DNA of 64,000 nucleotides from JAGOBP01 sp046328575 (GTDB lineage: Bacteria > Chloroflexota > Anaerolineae > Fen-1058), in the NCBI GenBank assembly GCA_046328575.1, contig JAXLWI010000007.1, positions 33,905 to 97,904 on the forward strand, read 5' to 3'. The first letter of the stretch is position 1; each line of letters begins with the position of its first letter. Under the pieces are notes generated by a model. The model saw nothing but the letters and a program-made list of their open reading frames with translations, was not told the origin of the DNA and searched no databases. The position numbers and the translations under genes are program-made. Shown here one piece after another: positions 6,636-15,406 of this stretch.

Positions 6636-7715
6636 ATGTTGCTGCAAGCCGCTCATCTCCGCAAAGCCTTCACCGCGCCCGTCCTCGACGACGTCTCGTT
6701 TGAAGTCACTGACGGCGAAATCGTGTGTCTGCTCGGCCCGTCGGGCTGCGGCAAGACCACGCTGCTGCGCATCATCGCCGGACTTGAAACCGCCGACGCG
6801 GGCACCGTCACCTTTCAAGGCCGCGACCTGCGCGACGTGCCGGTGCATCAACGCGGCTTCGGCTTCATGTTTCAAGACTTCGCCTTATTTCCCCACAAAA
6901 ACGTGTGGGACAACGTGATCTTCGGCCTGCGGATGCAGCACCTCGCGCCCGATCAGATTCGGCGGCAAGGCCAGCACGCCCTCGAACTCGTCGGCTTGAG
7001 CGGCTTCGAACGGCGCGACGTCAACCTGCTGTCTGGCGGCGAAAAGCAGCGTGTGGCGTTGGCGCGCAGCCTCGCGCCGCAGCCCCAATTGCTGATGCTC
7101 GACGAACCGCTTGGCTCGCTCGATCGGCAGTTGCGCGAAGAGTTGATGATCGAAGTGCGCCGCATCTTAAAGAACAGCCACCTCACGTCGATCTACGTCA
7201 CGCACGATCAAGCCGAAGCGTTTGCCGTGGCCGATCGCGTGGTGATCATGAACGCGGGTCGCATCGAACAGATCGGCACGCCGACGGAGGTCTATGCGCG
7301 GCCCGCGTCGGAATTCGTCGCGCGGTTTTTGGGCCTACCGAATTTGATCTCAGGCACGGTGCTGTCACACGCCGCGCACGTCGCGGTCGTTGACACGCCG
7401 ATCGGCGTGTGGCACATCCCGATCGAACGCGCGTTACCCGATCGAGCCGTGACCATTCTAATCCGACCCGATGCCGCCGCCATCGATCCCAATCCCTTTG
7501 ACGTCGAATCCGCCGAATGGTTTGCCGAAACGCCGCAGGCTAATCTTATCGAAGGCGAACTGATCGACGTGTCGTTTCGCGGGCGCTATCAGCGCGTGGT
7601 TGTGCGCGTCAACGACCTCGACCTCGTCTTCGAGATCGAAACCCGCTCCGCGCCGGGAGCGATCGGGCAGCGTGTGCGCGTCACGTTGTCCCCCGAGGCG
7701 GTGTTGATCCTATAG
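6636..7715 (+). CDS. ABC transporter ATPase, iron/thiamine/sulfate-type (CUT2-like with TOBE domain)
   Basis: A 359-residue ATPase: Walker A GPSGCGKTT (about residues 34-42), Q-loop near FMFQDFALFP, signature LSGGEKQR (about 133-140), Walker B LLMLDEP (about 153-159), H-loop YVTHDQAEA (about 188-196). The last 120 residues form a TOBE-like regulatory domain (RPDAAAI, then VSFRGRYQRVVV). This is the FbpC/PotA/CysA class, and the neighbouring two-domain permease at 4693 points to iron(III) or thiamine import. The subunits would form a dimer on the cytoplasmic face of the permease. The 218-base gap to the permease holds a palindromic repeat and a -10 element right at the start codon, so this gene may be transcribed separately. 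Confidence 0.93.
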   Translation: MLLQAAHLRKAFTAPVLDDVSFEVTDGEIVCLLGPSGCGKTTLLRIIAGLETADAGTVTFQGRDLRDVPVHQRGFGFMFQDFALFPHKNVWDNVIFGLRMQHLAPDQIRRQGQHALELVGLSGFERRDVNLLSGGEKQRVALARSLAPQPQLLMLDEPLGSLDRQLREELMIEVRRILKNSHLTSIYVTHDQAEAFAVADRVVIMNAGRIEQIGTPTEVYARPASEFVARFLGLPNLISGTVLSHAAHVAVVDTPIGVWHIPIERALPDRAVTILIRPDAAAIDPNPFDVESAEWFAETPQANLIEGELIDVSFRGRYQRVVVRVNDLDLVFEIETRSAPGAIGQRVRVTLSPEAVLIL

Positions 7716-7717
7716 AC

Positions 7718-7766
7718 GCTCACGCTGGATTGTCAAATCCAGCGAATTTGGCAATCCGCTGTGAGC
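7718..7766. repeat. Palindromic repeat, family A, copy 3
   Basis: GCTCACGCTGGATTGTCAAAT and ATTTGGCAATCCGCTGTGAGC are near-complementary outer arms, with a nested smaller palindrome, starting 2 bases after the ATPase stop codon. It may also act as a transcript-end hairpin. Confidence 0.75.
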
Positions 7767-7829
7767 GAGCGGGGAAGTCCAGTTTGGTTGCGCTGAACAA
7801 TTTGATTTACGCCCAAGTCATCACTCATC

Positions 7830-8306
7830 ATGCCGCCCATTACCATCCAAAAACTCAACCTCCAGCACGAACTCATGTGGTCGTATAGTGGCGAAGTCTT
7901 GGAGCGCACGCCCACTTACATTCGGCTCGAAGCCCGTTTCAATCGCCCCACCACCGATTACGGTTACGCGGTCTTCGAGCACAACGATCGCTTTGTGGAA
8001 CATTTCTACGCCGATCGTTGGTACAACATCTTTGAAATCCACTCCGTTCAAGACGATCATCTCAAGGGCTGGTACTGCAACATCGTGAAACCCGCGATCT
8101 TTGGCGCGGATCACATCGCGCAAGTGGATCTGGCCCTCGATCTGTGGATCGATCCCGATGGGTCGTATCGCGTCCTCGACGCAGACGAATTCGACGCGCT
8201 GCCCCTGAATGCCGACATGCGCCAGCAAGCAACGCTGGCGTTGGGCGAGTTGCTCGATCGGCTGCACCATCATCGCGCGCCGTTTGAAGCCACAGGTCTG
8301 TTATAA
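7830..8306 (+). CDS. DUF402 family protein
   Basis: A 158-residue protein with the DUF402 pattern: GEVLERTPTYIRLEA, then the Phe/Tyr-rich DRFVEHFYADRWYNIFEI (about residues 53-70), LKGWYCNI (about 78-85), LDLWIDPDG (about 106-114) and LDADEFDALPL. DUF402 includes nucleoside phosphate phosphatases and tRNA- or RNA-linked proteins; the Asp/Glu residues of the DLW and DADEF motifs are the usual metal ligands, so a metal-dependent phosphatase is possible but unproven. The stop codon overlaps the -10 element of the following kinase gene. No clear ribosome site is seen. Confidence 0.88.
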   Translation: MPPITIQKLNLQHELMWSYSGEVLERTPTYIRLEARFNRPTTDYGYAVFEHNDRFVEHFYADRWYNIFEIHSVQDDHLKGWYCNIVKPAIFGADHIAQVDLALDLWIDPDGSYRVLDADEFDALPLNADMRQQATLALGELLDRLHHHRAPFEATGLL

Positions 8307-8307
8307 T
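8299..8307 (+). promoter_or_regulatory. Extended -10 promoter for the sugar kinase gene
   Basis: TGTTATAAT overlaps the stop codon of the DUF402 gene and lies 36 bases before the kinase ATG. No good -35 box. Confidence 0.55.
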
Positions 8308-8342
8308 CGCACCGCCTTTATCTTCATCTTTGAAAGTCAAGC

Positions 8343-9554
8343 ATGTCCGTTACCCCTGAACGTCTTATCGACGAATACCACCGCTGTTTTGGAGCCGCGA
8401 CCGATCACATTCGACTCGTCCGCTCGCCGTATCGCATCTGCCCGCTGGGCGCGCACGTCGATCACCAGTTGGGACTGGTGACGGGCATGACCATCGACGC
8501 GCCGATCTGGCTGGCGTACACGCCCAACGCCGCTGGTCGCATCCGTCTGCACAGCCTCGATTTCAGTCCGCCGGTCGAGTTTGACGTGCACGCCATTCAA
8601 GCCAAGGTCGACTCGAATTGGGGCAATTACGCGCGCGGCGCGGCGTGGGCGCTGAGTCAGTCTGCGCCGTTGCGCCACGGCTTCGATGGGGTGGTCGCGG
8701 GTTCGCTGCCGATCGGCGGGTTGAGTTCGTCGGCCGCCGTCGGCATTGCGTATTTGCTGGCGCTGGAAGACGTGAATGGGCTGTCCGTCAGTCCGCTGGA
8801 AAACGTCGAACTCGATCGGGCCATCGAGAACGGCTACGTGGGCCTGAACAACGGCATCCTCGATCCGTCGATGATCCTGTTGAGCCGCCCGCATCATCTC
8901 ACCGCGCTCGATTGCCAGTCGATCCAGTTTGAGCACATTCCGTCGCCACTGACCGACGACGATTTCGATTTGGTCATCGTGTATTCCGGCGCAGGGCGGA
9001 TGCTGGTCAACTCGGGCTACAATCAACGCGTGGCCGAATGTGCCGCGGCTTCGACGCAGTTGTTGCAGCGCGCCGGTTTGCCCATCGACGGCACGCCGCG
9101 CCTGCGGCATGTGCCGGAAGAAGTCTTTCAGGCGCATCAACATGAACTCGAAGCGCCGCTGCGCAAACGCGCCGCGCACTACTTTTCGGAGAACGACCGC
9201 GTGCGGCGCGGTCATAGCGCCTGGCACAGCGGCGACCTCCGGCACTTTGGGAACCTAATGACACAATCGGGTGACAGTTCGATCAACAACTATGAAGCCG
9301 GTTCGCCGCACTTGATCACGCTGCACGAAATTCTCAACGGTTGTGCGGGCGTGTACGGCGCGCGCTTCGCGGGTGGTGGTTTTGGCGGCTGCTGCCTCGG
9401 CCTGTCCGATCCGGCCAAACGTGATGAGATTATCGAGACGATTGCGCGTGAATATCCCGCGCGCCATCCCGATATTGCCGCCAACTATCGCGTGTTCTTC
9501 CAGAAGCCCGATGGCGCGGCCTGTCACTGGTCGGCGGTGGAGGACATGCGATGA
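8343..9554 (+). CDS. GHMP sugar kinase, galactokinase/galacturonokinase-like
   Basis: A 403-residue GHMP kinase. Residues 27-41 (RSPYRICPLGAHVDH) form the sugar-binding motif; the wording SPYRICPLGAHxDHQ is closer to plant galacturonokinase than to the GRVNLIGEHTDY of classical galactokinases. The ATP-binding motif is PIGGLSSSAAV (about 123-133), and the C-terminal GAGxGGCC-like motif reads FAGGGFGGCCL (about 341-351). It would phosphorylate the anomeric hydroxyl of a hexose or hexuronic acid. Its stop overlaps by 4 bases (ATGA) the start of a sugar-phosphate nucleotidyltransferase, which would turn the product into an NDP-sugar, so the pair is a likely salvage route. The exact sugar is inference. 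Confidence 0.85.
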   Translation: MSVTPERLIDEYHRCFGAATDHIRLVRSPYRICPLGAHVDHQLGLVTGMTIDAPIWLAYTPNAAGRIRLHSLDFSPPVEFDVHAIQAKVDSNWGNYARGAAWALSQSAPLRHGFDGVVAGSLPIGGLSSSAAVGIAYLLALEDVNGLSVSPLENVELDRAIENGYVGLNNGILDPSMILLSRPHHLTALDCQSIQFEHIPSPLTDDDFDLVIVYSGAGRMLVNSGYNQRVAECAAASTQLLQRAGLPIDGTPRLRHVPEEVFQAHQHELEAPLRKRAAHYFSENDRVRRGHSAWHSGDLRHFGNLMTQSGDSSINNYEAGSPHLITLHEILNGCAGVYGARFAGGGFGGCCLGLSDPAKRDEIIETIAREYPARHPDIAANYRVFFQKPDGAACHWSAVEDMR

Positions 9555-10516
9555 GCGGCACTCAACCCACCGTCAAACAAGCCGTCATCCTCGCGGCTGG
9601 TCGCGGCAAACGCTTGCAGCCGCTCACCTTCACGCGCTCCAAAGCGATGATGCCGATCGCGGGCCTGCCCATGATCGAACGCGTCATGGACACGCTGACG
9701 CACAACGGCCTGCAAGAGTTCGTGCTAGTGGTCAGCCCCGACGATGCCGCCATCTACGATCATTTCACGCGGCATTCGCGTTACGCCGAGCGCATCACGT
9801 GGGCGTATCAGGCCGAGCGGCACGGCATGGCGCACGCGCTGATGCAAGCCGCGCCGCACATTCACGGAAATTTTGTGTTGTCCGCGTGCGACAACCTCGT
9901 GCCCGAAGACCACATTGCCGCGCTGTTGCAACGATTTGATCACGGGACGCGCGGTGTGCTGAGTTTGATGCGCATCCCGCTCGAGCGGTCGGTCTCGACG
10001 GGCATGGTGGCGCTGAACGGCGATCGGATCACGCGCATCGTGGAGAAGCCGCAGCCGCACGAATCGCCGTCGGATATTTCCAGCCTGCCGTTGTATGTGT
10101 TTTCCGCGCAATTGCTGGATTATCTACCACAGGTCAAACCCTCGGCGCGCGGCGAATATGAACTGCAAGACGCCATGCAAATGCTGATCGATGCGGGTGG
10201 CGAAGTCGCCGGGGTGTTAACGGCCGATCGATTGACGGTGACCAACGCGGCTGATCTGTTGAAGATCAATCTGCACTATCTCACCGCTACGGGCGATCGG
10301 TTTGTCACCGGCCCGATCGATCCTGCCACCCAACTGATCGATCCGATCCTCATCGAGCCGGAGACACGCATCGGCACGAACTGCATCATCGGCCCGACGG
10401 TCTACATCGAAAGCGGCGCGACGATCGGACATGGCGCGACGGTGCGCGAATCGATCGTGCTGCGCGGCGCGGTCGTGCCCGACGGTGCGCACATCGTGCG
10501 TCAGGTCGTCGCGTGA
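9551..10516 (+). CDS. Sugar-phosphate nucleotidyltransferase with C-terminal left-handed beta-helix
   Basis: A 321-residue enzyme. Residues 12-26 (VILAAGRGKRLQPLT) are the nucleotide-binding signature of RmlA/GalU-type transferases; SKAMMPIAGLPMIERVM and the later VEKP complete the family pattern. The C-terminal 70 residues have hexapeptide-type repeats (IGTNCIIGPTVYIESGATIGHG), as in GlmU-like or archaeal two-domain enzymes. The reaction is NTP plus sugar-1-phosphate to NDP-sugar plus pyrophosphate. A GGAGGAC ribosome site lies within the end of the kinase gene, and the 4-base overlap shows translational coupling. Next in line is a membrane glycosyltransferase, a possible user of the product. 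Confidence 0.88.
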   Translation: MSGTQPTVKQAVILAAGRGKRLQPLTFTRSKAMMPIAGLPMIERVMDTLTHNGLQEFVLVVSPDDAAIYDHFTRHSRYAERITWAYQAERHGMAHALMQAAPHIHGNFVLSACDNLVPEDHIAALLQRFDHGTRGVLSLMRIPLERSVSTGMVALNGDRITRIVEKPQPHESPSDISSLPLYVFSAQLLDYLPQVKPSARGEYELQDAMQMLIDAGGEVAGVLTADRLTVTNAADLLKINLHYLTATGDRFVTGPIDPATQLIDPILIEPETRIGTNCIIGPTVYIESGATIGHGATVRESIVLRGAVVPDGAHIVRQVVA

Positions 10517-10525
10517 GTTGATGTG

Positions 10526-12531
10526 ATGTCGAAGCCCCAGCCACGCGCCCTGTTTGTGATGGTCGCGGTGTTACTCGCCGCGGCCTTTTTGCGCTTAGTG
10601 GCGTGGCGTGACGCGCCGCCCGGCCTGCGCTACGATGAGATGACGGTGGTGTACGAAGCCGACGAAATCCGCGCGGGCGCGCGCCCAATTTACATGGATG
10701 GTTCGGCGGAAGAAGCGTTGTTTCATTATTTCTTCGCTGCCACGCAAGATCTGATCGGCGCGCATGAATTTGCGCTGCGCTGGTTATCGGCGGCGTTCGG
10801 CTTAATCGCCGTCGCAGCGACTTATGCGTTGGGGCGTCGCTTATTCAACGTGCGCGTCGGCGTATTAGCGGCGCTGTTAGCCGCCGCGTCATTTTGGGCG
10901 CTGATGTATAGCCGTATTGGTCTGCGCATCATCGCCCTGCCCGCGTTTGTCACACTGGCGATGATGGTCCTGTGGCAAGGCTGGCTGCATGCGCGCCGCC
11001 GCGATTTTGTGATCGCCGGTGTGTTGTTCGGCCTCAGTGCGTACACGTATTCGGCCACGCGTATGCTGCCGCTCGTCTTGGTCGCTTTCCTCGCTTATCT
11101 GCTGATCTTCAATCGACCTCAACTGCGACTGCACGGCGGACACATCCTATTAACACTGCTCATCGCGCTGGCGATTGCGCGCCGATGGCGATCCACATCG
11201 CTACGGTACCCGCTGCCGAACGACGCCTCGGCGAGGTGGAGGGTCCGCTGGATGCATTACAGCGCGGCGAAGTGCGACCGTTGATCGAATCGACACTCAT
11301 CACATCGGCGATGTTCATCGCCAAGGGCGATCCCGAATGGTTATACAACATTCCCGATCGACCTGTCTTCGACCCGATCACGGGCGTGATCTTCTATGCG
11401 GCAGTTTTGCTCGGCCTGCGTCGCTGGCGGCAAGCACCCTACGCCTTCGTCTTAATCTGGCTGCTCGTCGGTCTGCTGCCGCCGATGTTGACGTGGCCCG
11501 CCGCCAGCAACAGTCACGGCATTTTGGCGCAGACGCCCGCGTTTCTGATCGCGGCGATGGGGCTGGATGGTTTAGTGGCGAAGTTTTCAACCGCGAAGGA
11601 CACGAAGTCGCACAACCGAAATCAACGCATAGTCTGGGTGTTGATGGGCTTGGTCGTGGTCATTCACTCCGCCGTGTCGCTTAACGATTATTTCAATCGC
11701 TGGGCGACTGAGCCGACGGTCCAAACTGAACACGCCGCTTCCATTGCGAAAACCGCCCAATATTTCGGGCAAAACCCCGTCTCAACGCCGCTGGTTTTCA
11801 GCAGCGGCGATGTGATGCACTGGAATCCGTGGATGGTGACGGCCTTCCGCTTGAACGCACCGATCGGTTACGCGAACGCCCGTTGGTTCGACGCCCGATC
11901 GAGTTTTGTGTTCCCGCAGGGCCAAACCGATCTGACGCTGATCAACGTGGCGAATGACGACGCGCCCGCGCCGCTGGATGCGCGCTTGATCGAAGATCTG
12001 TTTCCAACGGTCGAACCCTCGCCGTTGGCGACCGATTACTTCAGCGCCACGCAGGTTGTGTCGTCGCTCAACACACGCTTGATCACGTTGACGCAAGCGA
12101 GCGTGAGCTGGCCCGATGGTGCGGTCGCGCAGCTGCCGCTCAGTTTCGGCGATCACCTTCAGTTGATCGGTTACGATGTCCGCAAAGCGATCGTGCAACC
12201 GGGCAAGAACATTCGCTTGACGACGTACTGGCGTGTGCAAGATCCGACACTGGAGCCGCTATCGTTTTTCGTGCACGTGCTCGACGATCAGGGCCGCATC
12301 GCCGCGCAGTGGGATGGCTACAATTACTCGCCGCAGTATCTGCAGCGCGGCGACATCATCGTGCAAGTCCACTTCATCCCCATTCAGCCCGATTTCGCTG
12401 CGGGAACCTATCGGTTGGCGTTGGGTCTGTACTCTCCCAAAGTCGATCAACAGCCGCGACTGCCCATCGTACTTGATGGTCGCCCCGTGGCCGATCGGAT
12501 TCTGTTACAATCAGTTGTGATCCAGAAGTAA
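10526..12531 (+). CDS. GT-C membrane glycosyltransferase (PMT/ArnT-like), one frameshift
   Basis: The first frame (from ATG 10526) gives about 220 residues with many helices and the luminal acidic motif RYDEMTVVYEADEI (about residues 34-47) expected of dolichyl- or polyprenyl-phosphate-sugar transferases. At about 11177-11183 (a GCGCGC run) the frame shifts, and the other frame continues without loss (reading APMAIHIATV) to 12531. One missing base restores a protein of about 668 residues with 11-13 helices followed by an extracellular beta domain (LPLSFGDHLQLIGYDV to YRLALGLYSP). It would transfer a lipid-linked sugar outside the membrane. A short stretch at about 11588-11612 (STAKDTKS) looks like a remnant of a dispersed palindromic repeat. 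The frameshift is probably a sequencing error. Confidence 0.8.
12503..12511 (+). promoter_or_regulatory. Extended -10 promoter for the CinA-type gene
   Basis: TGTTACAAT within the end of the glycosyltransferase gene, 41 bases before the next ATG. It matches the extended -10 form used repeatedly in this window. Confidence 0.45.
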
Positions 12532-12552
12532 CCTTACCCAACAAGGAGCCAA

Positions 12553-13035
12553 ATGGCTGAACCGCTGGAAGTTACGGTTGGTAAACTCTTGATCGATAAG
12601 AAACTGACGCTCTCGTTGGCCGAAAGTTGCACCGGCGGCCTAATCGGTCATCGCATTACGGATGTCGCTGGCAGTTCCGATTATTTCATGGGCGGCGTGG
12701 TTGCCTACTCGTACGATGCCAAAGAGAAGTTCCTGAACGTGCGGCACGACACACTGTACGATCACGGCGCGGTGAGCACCGAAACCGCCGTCGAGATGGC
12801 GCGCGGCGCACGCCGCGCCTTTGGCACTGACATCGGCATCAGCGTGACGGGCATCGCCGGGCCGGGCGGCGGCATGCCGGGCAAACCCGTTGGCCTGGTC
12901 TACATCTGCCTGTCCACGCGCCAATTTGAGCGCACTGAGAAATACGTGTGGCAGAAAGATCGTGTGGGCAACAAGTGGGATTCGTCGGAAGCGGCCTTAA
13001 CGATGCTGAAAGAGTATCTGGATAGCCTGAACTGA
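12553..13035 (+). CDS. pncC: CinA C-terminal-type nicotinamide-nucleotide amidohydrolase
   Basis: A 160-residue single-domain protein of the CinA C-terminal family. The ESCTGGLIGHRITDVAGSS stretch (about residues 24-42) and GIAGPGGGMPGKPVGLVYI (about 100-118) are the conserved catalytic and substrate loops. The enzyme deamidates nicotinamide mononucleotide to nicotinate mononucleotide in NAD recycling. The N-terminal MoCF domain of full CinA is absent, as in PncC/YgaD. The start has an AAGGAG ribosome site. It overlaps the next gene, a phosphoribosyltransferase, by one base (TGATG), so the two are coupled and may act together in nucleotide or NAD metabolism. Confidence 0.93.
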   Translation: MAEPLEVTVGKLLIDKKLTLSLAESCTGGLIGHRITDVAGSSDYFMGGVVAYSYDAKEKFLNVRHDTLYDHGAVSTETAVEMARGARRAFGTDIGISVTGIAGPGGGMPGKPVGLVYICLSTRQFERTEKYVWQKDRVGNKWDSSEAALTMLKEYLDSLN

Positions 13036-13589
13036 TGCACAGTTACGATTACGCTCATCGTACCGGCATTGACGAGATCAGCTGGGAGCGTTTTGCTGAG
13101 CTAGCCGCTCGGTTAGTCGAAGGCCTGGCCGCGTTCGATGTCGAAGTGATCGTCGGCATTGCGCGCGCCGGATTGTTTCCGGCGACAGCGGTGGCGTGTA
13201 TGCTCCGCCGCGAACTGTTCCCGGTGCGTGTCACGCGCCGCTTGAACGATGAAGTAATCCACTCGCATCCCATCTGGAAAGTGGATGTGTCGCCCGAAGT
13301 CAACGGCAAGGTGGTGGCCGTGATCGATGAGATGGCGGACACCGGTGAGACGCTGGCCCTCGTTGCGCAGCGCGCGATCGAACGTGGCGTACAACGCGTC
13401 ATCACCGCCAGCCTCGTCGCGCACAGTTGGGCCGCGCCGCGACCAGACGTTGTGGCGCTAACTACTGATGCGCTGGTGATCTTTCCGTGGGATAAATCCG
13501 TATATCAGGATGATCACTGGCAGGCTCATCCTGAGTTAGTTGAAGCGCTTAAACTGCAGCGCTCTCCCTCTGAGCAGCCTGCCGACTAG
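13035..13589 (+). CDS. Phosphoribosyltransferase (type I fold)
   Basis: A 184-residue protein. VIVGIARAGLFPATAVACML (about residues 38-57) is the first PRTase loop, and VVAVIDEMADTGETL (about 94-108) is the PRPP-binding motif, with the acidic pair and the TGET loop. It is similar in length and layout to xanthine/guanine phosphoribosyltransferases (Gpt-like), but the base specificity is not clear. It is coupled to the CinA-type amidase before it. A role in purine or pyridine base salvage is inference. Confidence 0.87.
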   Translation: MHSYDYAHRTGIDEISWERFAELAARLVEGLAAFDVEVIVGIARAGLFPATAVACMLRRELFPVRVTRRLNDEVIHSHPIWKVDVSPEVNGKVVAVIDEMADTGETLALVAQRAIERGVQRVITASLVAHSWAAPRPDVVALTTDALVIFPWDKSVYQDDHWQAHPELVEALKLQRSPSEQPAD

Positions 13590-13668
13590 CAAGCTAAACC
13601 GTTACTTTTGACAACACGCCGCGACTTATACCTCAGACGAGCGACCGTGACGCCACAGGCGGCGAAGA

Positions 13669-15210
13669 ATGCGTATGGATGTGCCCCCAGCCCCAACACC
13701 ATTAACTTCGTCGTCCGTGGGTAACGGTCGTTCGCTGTTTCGGATCGATGGACGCGCTCTGTTGACGGGCGCGTTGTTGTTTGCCGTCTTCAGCCTGCTG
13801 TTGGGCTTCGTCCAATTCGGCACGCCGTCACTCGCTGACAACGACGGCTTCTATCATATGCGCATGGCTGCGCTGATCCGCCAGTACGGTTTGCGTGTGC
13901 CGTTTACGTGGCTGCCCATGAGCATCCTCAGCCCAAGCGCGTTTTACGATCATCACCTCCTGTTCCATGTGTATCTCTCGCTGTTTGCAGGCGGTTCCGA
14001 TCAAGCCCTGTTGATGGCGGCCAAATTCGCCAGCATCTTCATGCCAGCCGCCGCCTTTGTGGCGATCTGGTGGCTGCTGCGCGGGCAAAAGATCCGCTGG
14101 GCGGCCATCTGGGCGCTGGGCCTGTTTGCCGTATCACAAGCGTTCCTGTATCGAATGAGCATGCCGCGCGCGCAATCGGCGTCACTGTTGATGCTGGCCC
14201 TGGGGCTGCACTGTCTGCTGCAGCGCCGCTTCGTGTGGCTTATTCCGTTGGGTTTCCTGTACGTCTGGTTCTACAACGCCTTTCCATTATTGTTGGTCAT
14301 GGGCGGCGTGTATGCCGTGGCCGCCTTTCTGGCCGAGCGCAAACTCGAGTGGCAAGCGCTGGCCTTTCCAGCGATCGGTATCGCGCTGGGACTGATCATT
14401 AATCCGTACTTTCCGCAAGATATCACCTTCATCATCAATCACCTGCTGCCCAAGATTGGCGATTCGGCCGTGTCGGTCGGCAACGAGTGGTATCCGTACG
14501 ACACCTGGGTGCTAATCGAAAATTCCGGCTTCGCGCTCGGCGCGTTCGTCCTCGGCGCGCTGGGGTTGGGCTGGCGGGGTCAGAAGATCGATCGGGCGAC
14601 GTTGACGACTTTCGCACTGGCCGTCATGTTTGGTCTGATGCTCTTCAAAGCGCGGCGCTTCGTCGAATATTTCCCGGCCTTTGCGCTGATTTTTGCGTCG
14701 ATCTCGATCGCCCCGGTGCTCGATCGGATGGCCGCTACCGATCGGTTGCGCCGCTTCGTCCTGATCGGTTTGGTAGCGGTGCTCATCGCCCCGATGACGA
14801 TCACACTCTCGCAGGCCCGCTCCGCGATGGCCGCTCAGACCAAACCCGCCGAGACTTACGCTGCGGCGTCCTACTGGCTGACGAAATATGCCCCGCCCGG
14901 TGCGATGATTTTTCAGACCGACTGGGATGACTTTCCGCGGCTGTTTTTCTACAACACGGCCAGTACCTACACCATCGGGTTGGACCCGACCTATATGGAA
15001 TTGTATGACGCGGATTTGTACGATACGTGGGTCAAGATTACGCAAGGCAAGCTCGATCCGCCCAGCGCCACTATCCGATCGCTCTTTCACGGCGATTATG
15101 TGCTGACTGATTTGCAGCACACGGCATTTATTAACCTGGCCAAGAAAGACCCCGGCTTGCAAGAAGTGTTCCGTGATAAGTACGCCATTATCTATGCCGT
15201 AAAACCCTGA
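13669..15210 (+). CDS. GT-C membrane protein, STT3/oligosaccharyltransferase-like
   Basis: A 513-residue protein with about 11 transmembrane helices after a Pro/Ser/Thr-rich N-terminus. The first extracytoplasmic loop has SLADNDGFYHMRMAALI (about residues 54-70), which resembles the D-x-YYH-R motif of STT3/AglB oligosaccharyltransferases, and a second loop has SPSAFYDHHLLFH. The C-terminal 120 residues (from APPGAMIFQTDWDDFPRLFF) form a globular extracytoplasmic domain. A transferase using a lipid-linked sugar is likely; full STT3 proteins are longer and carry a WWDYG motif not seen here. A rho-independent terminator follows. Confidence 0.75.
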   Translation: MRMDVPPAPTPLTSSSVGNGRSLFRIDGRALLTGALLFAVFSLLLGFVQFGTPSLADNDGFYHMRMAALIRQYGLRVPFTWLPMSILSPSAFYDHHLLFHVYLSLFAGGSDQALLMAAKFASIFMPAAAFVAIWWLLRGQKIRWAAIWALGLFAVSQAFLYRMSMPRAQSASLLMLALGLHCLLQRRFVWLIPLGFLYVWFYNAFPLLLVMGGVYAVAAFLAERKLEWQALAFPAIGIALGLIINPYFPQDITFIINHLLPKIGDSAVSVGNEWYPYDTWVLIENSGFALGAFVLGALGLGWRGQKIDRATLTTFALAVMFGLMLFKARRFVEYFPAFALIFASISIAPVLDRMAATDRLRRFVLIGLVAVLIAPMTITLSQARSAMAAQTKPAETYAAASYWLTKYAPPGAMIFQTDWDDFPRLFFYNTASTYTIGLDPTYMELYDADLYDTWVKITQGKLDPPSATIRSLFHGDYVLTDLQHTAFINLAKKDPGLQEVFRDKYAIIYAVKP

Positions 15211-15230
15211 TTGACACACACCATCCTCCG

Positions 15231-15270
15231 GCCTCGAGTGAATTGTCCGCTCGAGGCTGGTTTTGTTTAT
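15231..15270 (+). terminator. Rho-independent terminator after the STT3-like gene
   Basis: GCCTCGAG and CTCGAGGC arms with an 11-base loop, followed by TGGTTTTGTTT. Confidence 0.85.
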
Positions 15271-15406
15271 GGATTGTCAGTCGTGAAACACGATTCTACC
15301 CTTTTTCCGACCTTGGTCTGATTGCGTCTCCCGTTACTTTTCCGATAAACTCTCGACTTTTTGTGTGTAAGCCCAATCCTTATAGGTCTAAAACCGGAGA
15401 CAAATC

